Below, piece after piece: positions 8,053-16,818 of a DNA stretch of 64,000 nt. Origin of the DNA: Tolypothrix sp. NIES-4075 (GTDB lineage Bacteria > Cyanobacteriota > Cyanobacteriia > Cyanobacteriales > Nostocaceae); assembly GCF_002218085.1 (NCBI RefSeq), contig NZ_BDUC01000009.1:124001-188000 (forward strand). Direction: 5' to 3'. The number at the start of each line of letters is the position of its first letter. Positions within the stretch are counted from its first letter, which is position 1. The translations under genes were made by a program, and so were the position numbers. Under the pieces are notes generated by a model, which saw only the letters and a list, made by a program, of their open reading frames with translations, ran no database searches and was not told the DNA's origin.

Positions 8053-9606
8053 GTGGATGTTGCTGAATTAGTACAGATTTTAATTATTCTTCTGCTCGTT
8101 GCCACTGGTGTAGCCCTGCTATCCCGCCGGTTGCGAGTATCTTATGTTACGGGTTTAGTGTTAGCGGGTTTAGCCATCACCGAACTTCTACCACGGCGTA
8201 TTGGTCTGGATTCTTCGCTGATTTTGGATCTGTTTCTGCCGATTCTTTTGTTTGAGGCGGCTATCAATACCGATATTAGCCGCCTCCGCAGCACTATTAA
8301 ACCAATAGCTCTGTTGGCAGGACCAGGGGTTGTGATTTCCTCTGGTGTAACGGCAGTGCTGTTGAAATGGGGACTGGGACTTACTTGGACTGAGGCACTG
8401 TTGCTTGGGGTGATTTTGGCAATTACGGATACTGTTTCCGTAATTGCTGTGTTTAAGGAAGTGCCTGTCCCTTCTCGTCTTTCAACCATTGTTGAGGGGG
8501 AAAGCTTATTTAATGATGGCGTGGCACTGGTTTTATTTAGCCTGATTTTGCAAGTTAATACGGCAGGCTCACTCACTATTCTGGATGGATTACAAGAATT
8601 TTTTGTGGTGGTTGTTGGCGGTATCCTGGTGGGGCTAGTCTTGGGTTATTTGAGTAGTGGTTTATTTGTCAGATCGGATGATCCGCTTAGTAGTATCTTA
8701 CTAACGGTAGCAGTGGCATTAGGAGCCTTTCAAATCGGGCATTTTTTGCACGTCTCCGGTGTGGTGGCTGTGGTTGTTGCTGGGCTAATTGTCGGAACCT
8801 TTGGGCTTTCTAGCAGTGTATCTGCTTCTACTCGATTAACGTTGTTAAGCTTTTGGGAATCTGCGGGTTTTGGTGTCAACAGCTTCATTTTTCTGCTCAT
8901 CGGTATAGAAATTGACCTGATAACTCTCTGGAAAACTCTGCCCGCTGTGCTGCTAGCGATTCTCGCTTACCAGGTAGGACGCATACTTTGTGTCTATCCG
9001 CTGTTAGCGATGGTGCGTTGGTTTGACCGTCCAATTCCGTGGCGCTGGCAGCACGTTTTGTTTCTTGGCAATATCAAAGGCTCTCTTTCTATGGCGTTGG
9101 CGTTCAGCATACCTACAACACTAACAGGACGAGAGCAACTGATTGCCATAGTATTTGGTACGGTGTTGCTGTCCCTTGTTGGGCAGGGGGTGAGTTTGCC
9201 GTGGCTGGTGAAACGTTTACACTTGTCTAAGTTCTCCGAATCTCGTCAGCAGGTTGAAGAATTGCAAGCCCAGCTGATGACGGGTAAAGCAGCACAAGAT
9301 GAATTAGATAGCCTGTTAAAGTCAGGGGTGTTACCAAAAGCCGTCTATGAAGAGATGCGATCGGCTTATCAGGTGCGAGTGGCAGGAGCAGAAAAGACAC
9401 TGCGTGAATTGTATAATCGCCGTCCGGAGGAGTTTCATCCTAAAAGTGGCGAACACAATAAACTTGATGCTATTCGTCGCCGTTTACTGCTAGCGGAGAA
9501 AGGAGCGCTAACCGAAGCAATGCGTAAGCAAATTCTATCAGAAGAAATTGTGCGCGGGCGGATACAAATTATTGATGAGCAACTGCTCCGACTTGAGGAT
9601 GATTGA
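8053..9606 (+). CDS. Na+/H+ antiporter, CPA1 (NhaP-type) with cytoplasmic tail
   Basis: 517-residue cation:proton antiporter of the CPA1 family in the plasma membrane. About 12 transmembrane helices fill residues 5-400. The ion-binding signature is VEGESLFNDGVALVLFSL near residue 147, with the ND pair, and an acidic AITDTVSVIAVF lies upstream. The hydrophilic tail (residues 405-517) is rich in charged helices and probably regulatory. The start is GTG (GTGGATGTTGCTGAA); no better upstream ATG in frame was seen. It exports Na+ or Li+ in exchange for protons. It is convergent with the DUF3124 lipoprotein gene 8 bp downstream. Confidence 0.93.
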   Translation: MDVAELVQILIILLLVATGVALLSRRLRVSYVTGLVLAGLAITELLPRRIGLDSSLILDLFLPILLFEAAINTDISRLRSTIKPIALLAGPGVVISSGVTAVLLKWGLGLTWTEALLLGVILAITDTVSVIAVFKEVPVPSRLSTIVEGESLFNDGVALVLFSLILQVNTAGSLTILDGLQEFFVVVVGGILVGLVLGYLSSGLFVRSDDPLSSILLTVAVALGAFQIGHFLHVSGVVAVVVAGLIVGTFGLSSSVSASTRLTLLSFWESAGFGVNSFIFLLIGIEIDLITLWKTLPAVLLAILAYQVGRILCVYPLLAMVRWFDRPIPWRWQHVLFLGNIKGSLSMALAFSIPTTLTGREQLIAIVFGTVLLSLVGQGVSLPWLVKRLHLSKFSESRQQVEELQAQLMTGKAAQDELDSLLKSGVLPKAVYEEMRSAYQVRVAGAEKTLRELYNRRPEEFHPKSGEHNKLDAIRRRLLLAEKGALTEAMRKQILSEEIVRGRIQIIDEQLLRLEDD

Positions 9607-9613
9607 TATCTTT

Positions 9614-10198
9614 TTAAGAACCCTGGACAGAAGATGAGCGCTGGCGATCGCTTTGACTTTTGATCACCCTACCGGGACTAATAAAAGAAATTCCTTGCTG
9701 GAAGTCAGTACCAATCATAACTGCCTCGACTACAGGCTCAGAAACTTTTGTTTGGGCTACCCACTCCACAATAAAGTTTGCTCCTAAACCTCCACTGGTG
9801 TCAGTTCTATTCACGACAAAATCACAAGAAGCGATCGCACTAAGTTCAATCGGGCGCTCTAAATATTGTTTAACTAACTTACCATTTGAATCGTAGTAGC
9901 GTACAGAAGTAATGATGATAGGTTTGGTCAAATCTGTATTCCGAATACTAAGCGTAGCCGCTAAATTGAAAATTTTCTCTTCTTTCTGCTGATCCTGATG
10001 ATAGATATGGGAATAGACGGGGACATAGATGGTTTGACCCATTGCTATTTTGAAATTTTCATCCAAAGTGACCACCTTTTGAGATGGAGTTGGCACAGTT
10101 GTATCGGATTGTGACTTTGGTGGAACCTCAGCTGATGTGCAAGACGCAAGAACAATAACAGCAATTGCTAAATAAAAATTTAGGTACAGCTTCATCAA
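9614..10198 (-). CDS. DUF3124 lipoprotein
   Basis: 194-residue predicted lipoprotein. A lipobox (VIVLASC, Cys near residue 20) follows a hydrophobic signal peptide. The mature part matches the DUF3124 pattern: QTIYVPVYSHIY, then NLAATLSIRNTD, then a closing EAVMIGTDFQQGISFISPGR. The function is unknown; the fold is probably beta-rich and periplasmic or membrane-associated. Its start lies 2 bp after the end of the TrkA-type gene, so the two form an operon. Confidence 0.88.
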   Translation of the reverse strand: MMKLYLNFYLAIAVIVLASCTSAEVPPKSQSDTTVPTPSQKVVTLDENFKIAMGQTIYVPVYSHIYHQDQQKEEKIFNLAATLSIRNTDLTKPIIITSVRYYDSNGKLVKQYLERPIELSAIASCDFVVNRTDTSGGLGANFIVEWVAQTKVSEPVVEAVMIGTDFQQGISFISPGRVIKSQSDRQRSSSVQGS

Positions 10199-10200
10199 AA

Positions 10201-10878
10201 TTATTTACAGCCTTCGATAAAATCAATGACTTGATGTAAAGAGCCTGGTTTAGTCACAATTAGCACAGTTGAATCGGGTTCCAGTACTGTACTGCCGTTA
10301 GGAATCATCAAATCTTCGTGGGGATGGGGTTGATAGCCAATAATTAGAGAGCCAGTGGGAAACCGGGAATCCTGAGCAATTTCGGCAATGGTACGACCAA
10401 CCACGTAGCAATTGTTGGGAATGGAGAGTTTTAAAACTTCAATCTGCCCCTGGTCAAAATGCATCATCGATTCTACTTGCGGATACTCAATGGCATTTAC
10501 CATCGTTGAAACCGCTAGCTCAACACTACCAATGATATGGTTGGCTCCTGCTAAACGAAATGGTTCAGCAAAATCAGAGTGACGCATCCGAGCCAGAATA
10601 TGGGGAACACCGTAGTGCTTGGCAAGAGTCACCATTGCCAAGTTCAAAGCATCATTTCGCAGAGCAGCCACTAAAGAGTCGGCTTTACGAATCCCAGCTT
10701 CTAACAATACTTCTGTACTCACAGCACTGCCTTCAAAAGCCATCGCTCCTACTTGTTCACGCGCATAACGGCAAGCATTAGGATCAATGTCAATGACGGC
10801 AACAGTATGCCCTAGTTCTACCAATTTTTGAGCCAAACTCACCCCTACTAAGCCTGCTCCACCAATTAGCACGTACAT
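10201..10878 (-). CDS. TrkA/KtrA-type K+ transport NAD-binding subunit
   Basis: 225-residue cytosolic RCK protein. The N-terminal Rossmann (TrkA_N) domain has MYVLIGGAGLVGVSLAQKL (GxGxxG) with an acidic strand-end VIDIDP that binds NAD. The C-terminal TrkA_C domain covers about residues 140-222. Such subunits gate Ktr/Trk potassium transporters in response to nucleotides. No membrane partner is adjacent; the downstream lipoprotein is the only operon mate. The GxGxxG sits in the first residues, so the ATG at 10878 is well supported. Confidence 0.9.
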   Translation of the reverse strand: MYVLIGGAGLVGVSLAQKLVELGHTVAVIDIDPNACRYAREQVGAMAFEGSAVSTEVLLEAGIRKADSLVAALRNDALNLAMVTLAKHYGVPHILARMRHSDFAEPFRLAGANHIIGSVELAVSTMVNAIEYPQVESMMHFDQGQIEVLKLSIPNNCYVVGRTIAEIAQDSRFPTGSLIIGYQPHPHEDLMIPNGSTVLEPDSTVLIVTKPGSLHQVIDFIEGCK

Positions 10879-11030
10879 AGCTGCTCCTGATGTTCAACTT
10901 ACTACTTCACTTTACAGACTAGCAAGCGAGTCAAGGTATAGCTTGACTCGCTTGTTTGCCAACTTTGAGAGAATGTACAGGATGCTATGCCCTAAGGAGC
11001 ATCAATTCAATTGTTGGGATTAGTTTTGAT

Positions 11031-11474
11031 TTAATTGGATTTCACATTGAGGGCGTATTCTCTAAACCGTTCTAAATCAGCTTTAATCGTAGATTCTACC
11101 GCTCGTCCCAAAAACAAATTATCCATGATTTTCCCAAGGATACCAGGGATAGCATAGGAAATGCTAAGTTTCACAATGCTGCTATTTTTGCGATCGTAAA
11201 AGCGAATCGCTCCCTGATTCGGCAAACCATCAATTGATTCCCACTGGATAATTTGATTAGGAATCATCTTCATAATCTTGGATTTCCAGGTAAATTGCAA
11301 ACCGCCAGTATTAAGTGTCCAAAAAGATAGCTCTGGATTATCTTCCGGAACCTTCACAGAATCAATCCACTTCATCCAGCGCGGCATTTGCTCCAAATCT
11401 GACCAGAGGTTCCACACTAATTCTATCGGAGCCTCTACCTCCACCTGCACACTATGCTCTAGCCAATCTGCCAT
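11031..11474 (-). CDS. SRPBCC (cyclase/dehydrase-like) protein
   Basis: 147-residue START/Bet v 1-like protein. The START-fold opening HSVQVEVEAPIELVWNLWSD and later WTLNTGGLQFTWKSKI and VKLSISYAIPG are typical of polyketide cyclase/dehydrase (SRPBCC) proteins that bind hydrophobic ligands. It sits downstream of crtQ on the same strand, 88 bp away, an arrangement seen in other cyanobacteria as far as I recall, so a role in handling carotenoids or other lipids is a reasonable inference. No catalytic residue can be assigned. Confidence 0.85.
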   Translation of the reverse strand: MADWLEHSVQVEVEAPIELVWNLWSDLEQMPRWMKWIDSVKVPEDNPELSFWTLNTGGLQFTWKSKIMKMIPNQIIQWESIDGLPNQGAIRFYDRKNSSIVKLSISYAIPGILGKIMDNLFLGRAVESTIKADLERFREYALNVKSN

Positions 11475-11488
11475 TCTTTCTTCTTCCT

Positions 11489-11553
11489 TCTCCTTCGGAG
11501 ACGCTATGCGAACGCGTCCTTCTCCTGTCGGAGACGCTGCGCGAACGCGTCTT
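11489..11553. repeat. Tandem pair of a 32-bp dispersed element
   Basis: TCTCCTTCGGAGACGCTATG... at 11489-11520 is followed at once by TCTCCTGTCGGAGACGCTGC... at 11521-11553; both end in GCGAACGCGTC. Each copy has inner palindromic parts. It lies between crtQ and the SRPBCC gene, so it is probably transcribed within their mRNA. Confidence 0.8.
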
Positions 11554-11562
11554 TGCGGTTCG

Positions 11563-12999
11563 TTACTTCTTCACATTTTCCAAAATTACCTTTGCCGCAC
11601 GCCGCCCGGAAATTGTCGCTCCCTCCATGCTATCGATATAATCTTGCTGGGTGTAACTACCTGCCAGGAAAAAGTTAGGTATTGGCGTCTTTTGATTGGG
11701 ACGGTAAACATCCATTCCTGGTGCTTCCCGATAAAGAGACTGAGCAAGCTTGACTACACTGTACCAAGTCATATTTAGCTCTCGCGACGAGGGAAACAAT
11801 TCGTGTACTTGTTTGAGGACGTGAGAAGCGATCGCCTCGTTACTTTGTTTAATAAATGCATCTCCGGGTGTCAGCACTAATTGCAACAACGAACCCTCAC
11901 CTTCTCGATAATAATCAGCAGGGCTAGTCAAAGCCATATCCGCAAAACAAGAAAAGTCAGCGTCAGCAGTATACAGCAAATTATCTATCCCCGCCGCATG
12001 ATTTAGCTGTTTGCGCTTTTGGGCATCTTGCAGTTCCGTTACCCAGCCATCGAACCGCAGTTGTACTGTTGCCACTGGCACTGCTTCTAACTTATAAATA
12101 TTGTCAAATTCTGACCACTTGCGCCACTCTTGTGGTATAATACGCTGAATTCCGGGAACATCGCAAGCAAAGACGTAAGCATCAGCGGTGATATTTTCTT
12201 CTGTCTCACCTTGGGCAACCGTGATACCAGTAACGTGAGTTTCTTCTGAGGAAGTAAACTTAATTTCCCTAACTTGGCGACGTGTATAAACTTTGGTTCC
12301 TCTTGCTTCTAAATATTCTAATATCGGCTTGTGCAAATACTCATACGGGGAACCTTCTAACATTCGCAGTATCGACGCTTCAGTTCTCACAGCAAACAAT
12401 TGGAAAATTGTCAACATGCAACGGGCAGACATATTTTCGCAATCAATAAAACCCAATGCGTAGGCGATCGGGTTCCACATGCGTTTGATGCTACCATTAC
12501 TGCCGCCGTGACTGCGGAACCAATCGGCAAAGCTGACTTTATCCAAGTTGCGGATATTTCTCATCGCTCCATCAAAGTCTACCAAACCGCGCACTACTGG
12601 GCTAGTAGCTAAGGCTAGAGCATTCTGCAATTTATCTAAAACCGAGAGTTGAGAAGTTGTAAAAAATGCTTTGAACCCATTGAATGGCGCACCTGTAAAG
12701 AAACGAAAATCTAATTCTCCAGTTTGTCCCCCTTTGTTGATAAAGGTGTGGGTGTGTTCTTTAAGGCGTAAGTTGTCAAAAGCCCCCACCTTCTTCATCA
12801 ACTCAAATAACTGGTAGTAGCACCCAAAAAATACATGCAACCCCATTTCAACGTGATTGCCATCGTTATCAACCCAACTACCAACTTTACCTCCTACAAA
12901 CGGACGGGACTCAAAAATCTGGACTTCACAACCCGCATCAGCCAAATCTACTGCGGTTGCTAGTCCAGCCAGTCCCGCACCTACGATTGCAACACGCAT
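11563..12999 (-). CDS. crtQ: Zeta-carotene desaturase
   Basis: FAD-dependent desaturase of the plant/cyanobacterial CrtP/CrtQ type, converting zeta-carotene to lycopene in the membrane. The N-terminal dinucleotide-binding motif VAIVGAGLAGLATAVDLADA begins at residue 3 from the ATG at 12999, giving 478 residues, the usual Zds length. The frame is open to 13074, but the extra 25 residues are not family-like. The C-terminal FLAGSYTQQDYIDSMEGA is the FAD-proximal signature of this family. It heads a likely operon with the SRPBCC protein. Confidence 0.95.
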   Translation of the reverse strand: MRVAIVGAGLAGLATAVDLADAGCEVQIFESRPFVGGKVGSWVDNDGNHVEMGLHVFFGCYYQLFELMKKVGAFDNLRLKEHTHTFINKGGQTGELDFRFFTGAPFNGFKAFFTTSQLSVLDKLQNALALATSPVVRGLVDFDGAMRNIRNLDKVSFADWFRSHGGSNGSIKRMWNPIAYALGFIDCENMSARCMLTIFQLFAVRTEASILRMLEGSPYEYLHKPILEYLEARGTKVYTRRQVREIKFTSSEETHVTGITVAQGETEENITADAYVFACDVPGIQRIIPQEWRKWSEFDNIYKLEAVPVATVQLRFDGWVTELQDAQKRKQLNHAAGIDNLLYTADADFSCFADMALTSPADYYREGEGSLLQLVLTPGDAFIKQSNEAIASHVLKQVHELFPSSRELNMTWYSVVKLAQSLYREAPGMDVYRPNQKTPIPNFFLAGSYTQQDYIDSMEGATISGRRAAKVILENVKK

Positions 13000-13139
13000 T
13001 CCGTCTTTCCTTTTCAGCTTCTTTACAGATTGTAACTGGGTTGGTGCCGGAATTTGGTACTCGTATTTAGTCAAGAGTCAAGAGTCAATAGTTAAAAGTC
13101 TCCAAGGAGTCCCCTTGTCCCCTTGTCTCCAAGGAATCC

Positions 13140-13310
13140 TCAACTTTTCGCTCCGTTGGTATCGTCAGAAACTTGTAACCCCCGGATCAATTCTCGAATT
13201 ACATCAGTTGCTGGTCTACCTGTCTGTTGACAATATTTTTCCAGTTTTTCTGCTTCTTGTGTTGCAAGATTTACAGTAATACGTTTCACAGCCCACTTTT
13301 TATTAGTCAT
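13140..13310 (-). CDS. Small ribbon-helix-helix (CopG-like) protein
   Basis: 56-residue basic protein read from ATG at 13310 to TGA at 13140. The beta strand KRITVNLAT followed by two helices (QEAEKLEKYCQQTGR, then PATDVIRELIRGL) is the ribbon-helix-helix pattern of CopG/Arc DNA-binding proteins and of plasmid or toxin-antitoxin repressors. It lies upstream of crtQ on the same strand, with 140 bp between. No toxin partner is adjacent, so it may be an orphan antitoxin or a small regulator. The leader carries AAAAGATGATA before the ATG. Confidence 0.7.
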   Translation of the reverse strand: MTNKKWAVKRITVNLATQEAEKLEKYCQQTGRPATDVIRELIRGLQVSDDTNGAKS

Positions 13311-13600
13311 TATCATCTTTTTTGCTGTATATTAACATCATCAAAGAAATCTAACTCAGAGATGAAAGTGATAAGAATATCAGAGTTCTTGTCAGGAAAC
13401 AAGCAGCGTCACTAATAAGAAAAATGCTGGTTTTGTCACATAATTCCTTATTTTCTAATAAAATATAAAAACGAAAATTTAATTGTTGCTGTTGTGACAG
13501 GACATAGAGCGCACACTGGCTGTAAAAGGAAATGCAGTCAGTGACAGAATGACTTAAGCCATAATGTAAAATTTTATAGATTAAGTTGAGATACCTTCTG

Positions 13601-14466
13601 TTAGCTAAATGGCGCTTGCGAAAATTCGTCATCAACGTTGTCTAATTTTCTATCCAGATCGAGTTCACCAAACACTTCTGGAGAGAACATCTGCCACATA
13701 ACCTGAAAATATGGCATTAAGGCGTTAGCAAGTTTTGGAGTCAAGCTAGAGCGAATTTCCTGTCCTGTGCAAGTGCAGAAGAACGCGAATAAGTTCCCAC
13801 TGCACTTTTAATGTGGGATAAAGGATGACACAGAATGGAAATAATTCTTGTTGAACCTTTGGATATGTCTTTTTCTAAAGCACATACCCAAAAGTAGACT
13901 TGAAACATTTCTACATCTCGAATACTAGAGGTTTTTACCACAGAGTCACTCAACAAATTTGTGTAAGAGCGATAATTTGGGTAGATTTTCACTATCTTTT
14001 GGAAAAAATTTTTGGCAATTTGTGTGCCAGCAGGCAATATTTGTTGTATTGCTGACAAGGCATGAGAATCATAATCATGTTTAGCTGCTGCGTAAGCGCG
14101 TTGCAGTGGCATATACATGCGATCGTCAATGACTTTAAAGTATGCACCAACAACCAATCCGGGTACAGGGGAAAGTAGTTCTAAAAGCATCTGGCTAGTG
14201 TAATGAAATTGCATTACTTCAAAACCAATAACTCTGCGATCGTCTTTGGTATATTTGCGTCGCATCGCTCCAACGTTTGCACCAATTACCGATGTTAACT
14301 GACTAGGTGCAACGTGAGATGTGTAAATTAAGAGTGCTTTTTTATAAAGCAACTCATCTTCACGAGCTAGTTTCATTACCGTAGATAGTTGCCGCAATAA
14401 TGCTTGTTTGATGTATACATCCAAAGCGGTTTGGTAAATATTAAAAGAATCAGCCGCAATTTCCAT
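13601..14466 (-). pseudogene. Unknown protein, frameshifted by a 5-bp tandem duplication
   Basis: A 241-codon frame (14466-13741) of unrecognised family, largely helical (VYIKQALLRQLSTVMKLARE, MQFHYTSQMLLELLSPVPGL), ends abruptly after SSALAQDRKFALA. At 13759-13768 the strand carries ACAGG twice in tandem. With one copy removed the frame continues as ALAQEIRSSLTPKLANALMP and on through MFSPEVFGELDLDRK to a TAA at 13601, giving a 286-residue product. I therefore read the current gene as a truncated, frameshifted version. The start ATG lies inside the end of the preceding gene (17-bp overlap), so the two were translationally coupled. Function not recognised. Confidence 0.72.
13759..13768. repeat. 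5-bp tandem duplication causing a frameshift
   Basis: CCTGTCCTGT on the plus strand (ACAGGACAGG on the coding strand). Deleting one 5-mer restores a 286-codon frame for the gene at 13601-14466. Confidence 0.75.
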
Positions 14467-14782
14467 TCGTATTAATCAAATTGGGTTTGATGTTATGTCG
14501 CTTGACTTGGGCTGCTAAAAGTGCCTCGGTTTTGTTCCAAGCTTTTGCACTAACGCTGCGTAGAGATTCCATGAATTTGTCAGCTGTTCTTTCTCGTCCT
14601 GCTTGCGAGACAGCTTTTTTTAAACTCACTTTGTCAGTGGTTTGTTTATCGTCTTCATCAACTTGAAGGTTTTGCAAATACTTTTTAGCCTATTGTTGCG
14701 CTAAAGATTCGACACCTCCCTTGTTTTCTTTTTCTAAGCTTGGCTTGAAACTACTGCCAAAAACTTCTTTAGGTAGACCCAT
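14450..14782 (-). pseudogene. Unknown small protein interrupted by an in-frame TAG
   Basis: The ATG at 14782 opens MGLPKEVFGSSFKPSLEKE, and codon 31, at 14692-14690, is TAG (reading ...SLAQQ, stop, AKKYLQNLQVDEDDKQ...). The same frame then continues for 79 codons to TGA at 14450. Only a TTG at 14677 could restart it. The product would be a hydrophilic, lysine-rich 109-residue protein with no recognised domain. CAG-to-TAG is the simplest origin. The neighbour immediately downstream is also damaged, so the two-gene unit seems to be decaying. Confidence 0.65.
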
Positions 14783-15239
14783 AAGAATTGGTTTTTAACT
14801 TGTAATACAAAAAGCATTGTTCTAGACAATTCTTTTTATTGTTCGTTTATTATAGCTATTATTTATGAGCTTTAAGTAATCTTTATTAAGAGTATACGTA
14901 ATGTTAGTTTTTATTTAATTATAAAAAAATTACAAAGCAAAACTTCTTAGCCTAAAGTTTTAATTAATCCTATTGACAAATAAATAAGTATTTATTAAAA
15001 CATTTGCCAAATAAAAATAGGACTTACGTATCGAGCGGAGTTTTCTCCGTCGCGTAAATCCTATACAAGTATGGTATTTACCCCAATTTCCTAATTTTTT
15101 ACTTTTTTCAAGTAAAATAAGTTCACGTTTGATGCTACAAGCCCCTATGGTAATTTAGATATTTAGATTGTTGATACATTCTGATAAATTATCAAACGTG
15201 ATTTTACCTAGATATAAATTAGCTAAGTGTCGTGAAAAA
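14783..15239. other. A+T-rich intergenic with an imperfect hairpin element
   Basis: No gene is seen in this 457-bp gap. At 15017-15064 an imperfect inverted repeat runs ATAGGACTTACG...GAGCGGAG, loop TTTT, CTCCGTCG...CGTAAATCCTAT. TAGGACTTACG ends are common at the borders of small cyanobacterial MITE-like elements, so this may be a remnant of one. The rest is low-complexity A/T. Confidence 0.55.
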
Positions 15240-16331
15240 CTAATTTACTAAGTCCGGAAAAACTGACTGCACGGCAGGATGCACTAAGCGATGATTTTGT
15301 ACATTTACACCTTTGGCTAATGCTGGGTTAATTTCTAAGGCTTTAGTTCCGAGATTTGCTAACTCGACAACGTATGGTAAGGTACTATTGTTGAGAGCTT
15401 GAGTTGCTGTCCAAGGTACTGCCCCTGGCATATTGGGAACGCCATAATGCACTACATCTTCTTCGAGATATATCGGACTGGTGTGGGATGTAGGATGTAA
15501 AGTTTCCACGCAACCGCCTTGATCCACGGCAACATCGATAATTACAGAACCAGGACGCATTTGTTTAACTAAGTCACGCTTGACTAAAATCGGTGCCCTA
15601 CGTCCGGGAATTAAAACTGCACCAATGAGCAAGTCGGCTTCTTGGACTGCGGTTTCAATGTGGGCAGAATTACTGTAGATGAGTTCGACTCTAGAGCCAA
15701 ATAAAGTTTCTAAGTAAGATAAACGCTCAACATTAACATCTAAAATCTGGACAGCAGCACCCATACCCACAGCAATTTTCGCGGCTTCTGTGCCAACGAC
15801 ACCGCCGCCTAAAATTACTACTTTACCTGGTTTTACGCCGGGAACACCGCCCAAAAGAACACCTCTACCACCTTGCTGACGTTCGAGGAATCTTGCGCCA
15901 AATTGTATCGATAAGCGACCGGCAATGATGCTCATGGGAGAGAGCAAAGGTAATTTGTTCGCACCTGGTTGTTCTACAGTTTCGTAGGCGATCGCACATG
16001 TGCCACAATCTATTAAATGCTCGGTCAATTTGCGATCGGCTGCTAAATGCAAATAAGTAAACAGTAACTGCCCTTTTTGTAAAAATTTGTACTCTGATGT
16101 CAGTGGCTCTTTCACCTTGACAACTAAATCCCGGTTCCAAGCAGCATCCGGTGTAGAAACAATTTCTGCCCCAACGCTTTTATAATCATCATCTGTAAAT
16201 CCAGCACCAGTACCAGCGTGTGTTTCTACAAAGATGTTGTGACCATTTTCCCGCAACACCCGCACGCTAGAAGGACTCAACCCTACCCGGAACTCTTGAT
16301 CTTTACTTTCCTTAGGAACGCCAATTTCCAT
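15240..16331 (-). CDS. ald: Alanine dehydrogenase
   Basis: NAD-dependent L-alanine dehydrogenase (alanine to pyruvate and ammonia), 363 residues, usual length. The N-terminal MEIGVPKESKDQEFRVGLSP is the AlaDh/PNT signature. TYLHLAADRKLT near residue 93 holds the catalytic His. The Rossmann motif GGGVVGTEAAKIAVGMGA near residue 174 binds NAD. Cytosolic. In heterocystous cyanobacteria the enzyme is linked to nitrogen metabolism, but no NtcA box (GTA-N8-TAC) was evident in the upstream 300 bp by eye. Divergent from the Hlip gene. Confidence 0.96.
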   Translation of the reverse strand: MEIGVPKESKDQEFRVGLSPSSVRVLRENGHNIFVETHAGTGAGFTDDDYKSVGAEIVSTPDAAWNRDLVVKVKEPLTSEYKFLQKGQLLFTYLHLAADRKLTEHLIDCGTCAIAYETVEQPGANKLPLLSPMSIIAGRLSIQFGARFLERQQGGRGVLLGGVPGVKPGKVVILGGGVVGTEAAKIAVGMGAAVQILDVNVERLSYLETLFGSRVELIYSNSAHIETAVQEADLLIGAVLIPGRRAPILVKRDLVKQMRPGSVIIDVAVDQGGCVETLHPTSHTSPIYLEEDVVHYGVPNMPGAVPWTATQALNNSTLPYVVELANLGTKALEINPALAKGVNVQNHRLVHPAVQSVFPDLVN

Positions 16332-16644
16332 TTACTGCCTCTGATTGATTTTTTGTTTAACTTTAGCCTGCCAGTTTCTAGCTTGCTACTTCCGTATTAG
16401 AGATAGCTAATTATTTCTGATCGCTAGTTGTATTATCCTCACCTGTCGTCTTTCCAATTGCCCTTGACTATTGCTCCAGTATTCCTAGAATATATAAAGA
16501 ATAATTAAAAAATGTAACGCAAGAGCAATAGTGCGGAAATTTTCCCAATTTTTTAGTTGGCATTTAAGCACTACTATGCTGCTGCAAATCCGAAGTTCCG
16601 ACTTATCAATGTAAAGTTCAGTTTGCTGAAAATACGAGTTCTTT
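16332..16644. other. Divergent intergenic region ald / Hlip
   Basis: 313 bp between two divergent starts; it should contain both promoters. No confident operator was assigned and no further gene is seen. Confidence 0.5.
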
Positions 16645-16818
16645 ATGATGACACAACCACAACCGACCGTTACGCCCAAATTAGAAGAGCCAAAATTTGG
16701 CTTTAATGAATATGCTGAACGCTTGAATGGTCGAGCTGCCATGATTGGTTTCATCTTGATGGTGGCGATTGAATATTTCACCAACCAAGGAGTGCTATCA
16801 TGGCTCGGTCTAAGATAG
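16645..16818 (+). CDS. High-light-inducible protein (Hlip/Scp), one-helix LHC-like
   Basis: 57-residue protein from ATG at 16645 (a second ATG follows at once) to TAG at 16816. The single chlorophyll a/b-binding-type helix has the signature ERLNGRAAMIGFILMVAIEY (E-x2-N-G-R-x-A-M-x-G), with Glu, Asn and Arg placed to ligate chlorophyll and pair helices. It is a thylakoid protein thought to bind chlorophyll and carotenoid in photosystem II assembly and to quench excess light energy. The N-terminus is proline-rich and stromal. It is followed by a perfect inverted repeat at 16890-16923. High-light induction is typical of the family; no promoter element was identified here. Confidence 0.93.
   Translation: MMTQPQPTVTPKLEEPKFGFNEYAERLNGRAAMIGFILMVAIEYFTNQGVLSWLGLR

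Noticed and set aside
8142..8576. 144-codon frame on the minus strand opposite the antiporter
   Set aside because: Antisense shadow of the CPA1 gene; Ser/Thr/Pro/Arg-rich composition typical of reverse-frame translations.
13351..13635. 94-codon minus-strand frame MMTNFRKRHLANRRYL...
   Set aside because: Overlaps the repaired end of the damaged gene in a different frame and has unconvincing composition; the 13311-13600 region otherwise shows nothing.
13741..13770. Programmed -1/+2 frameshift in the unknown gene
   Set aside because: No slippery heptamer or stimulatory structure is visible, and a simple 5-bp tandem duplication explains the frame change.
16332..16644. NtcA site in the ald/Hlip divergent region
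   Set aside because: No GTA-N8-TAC with a properly placed -10 was found by eye.
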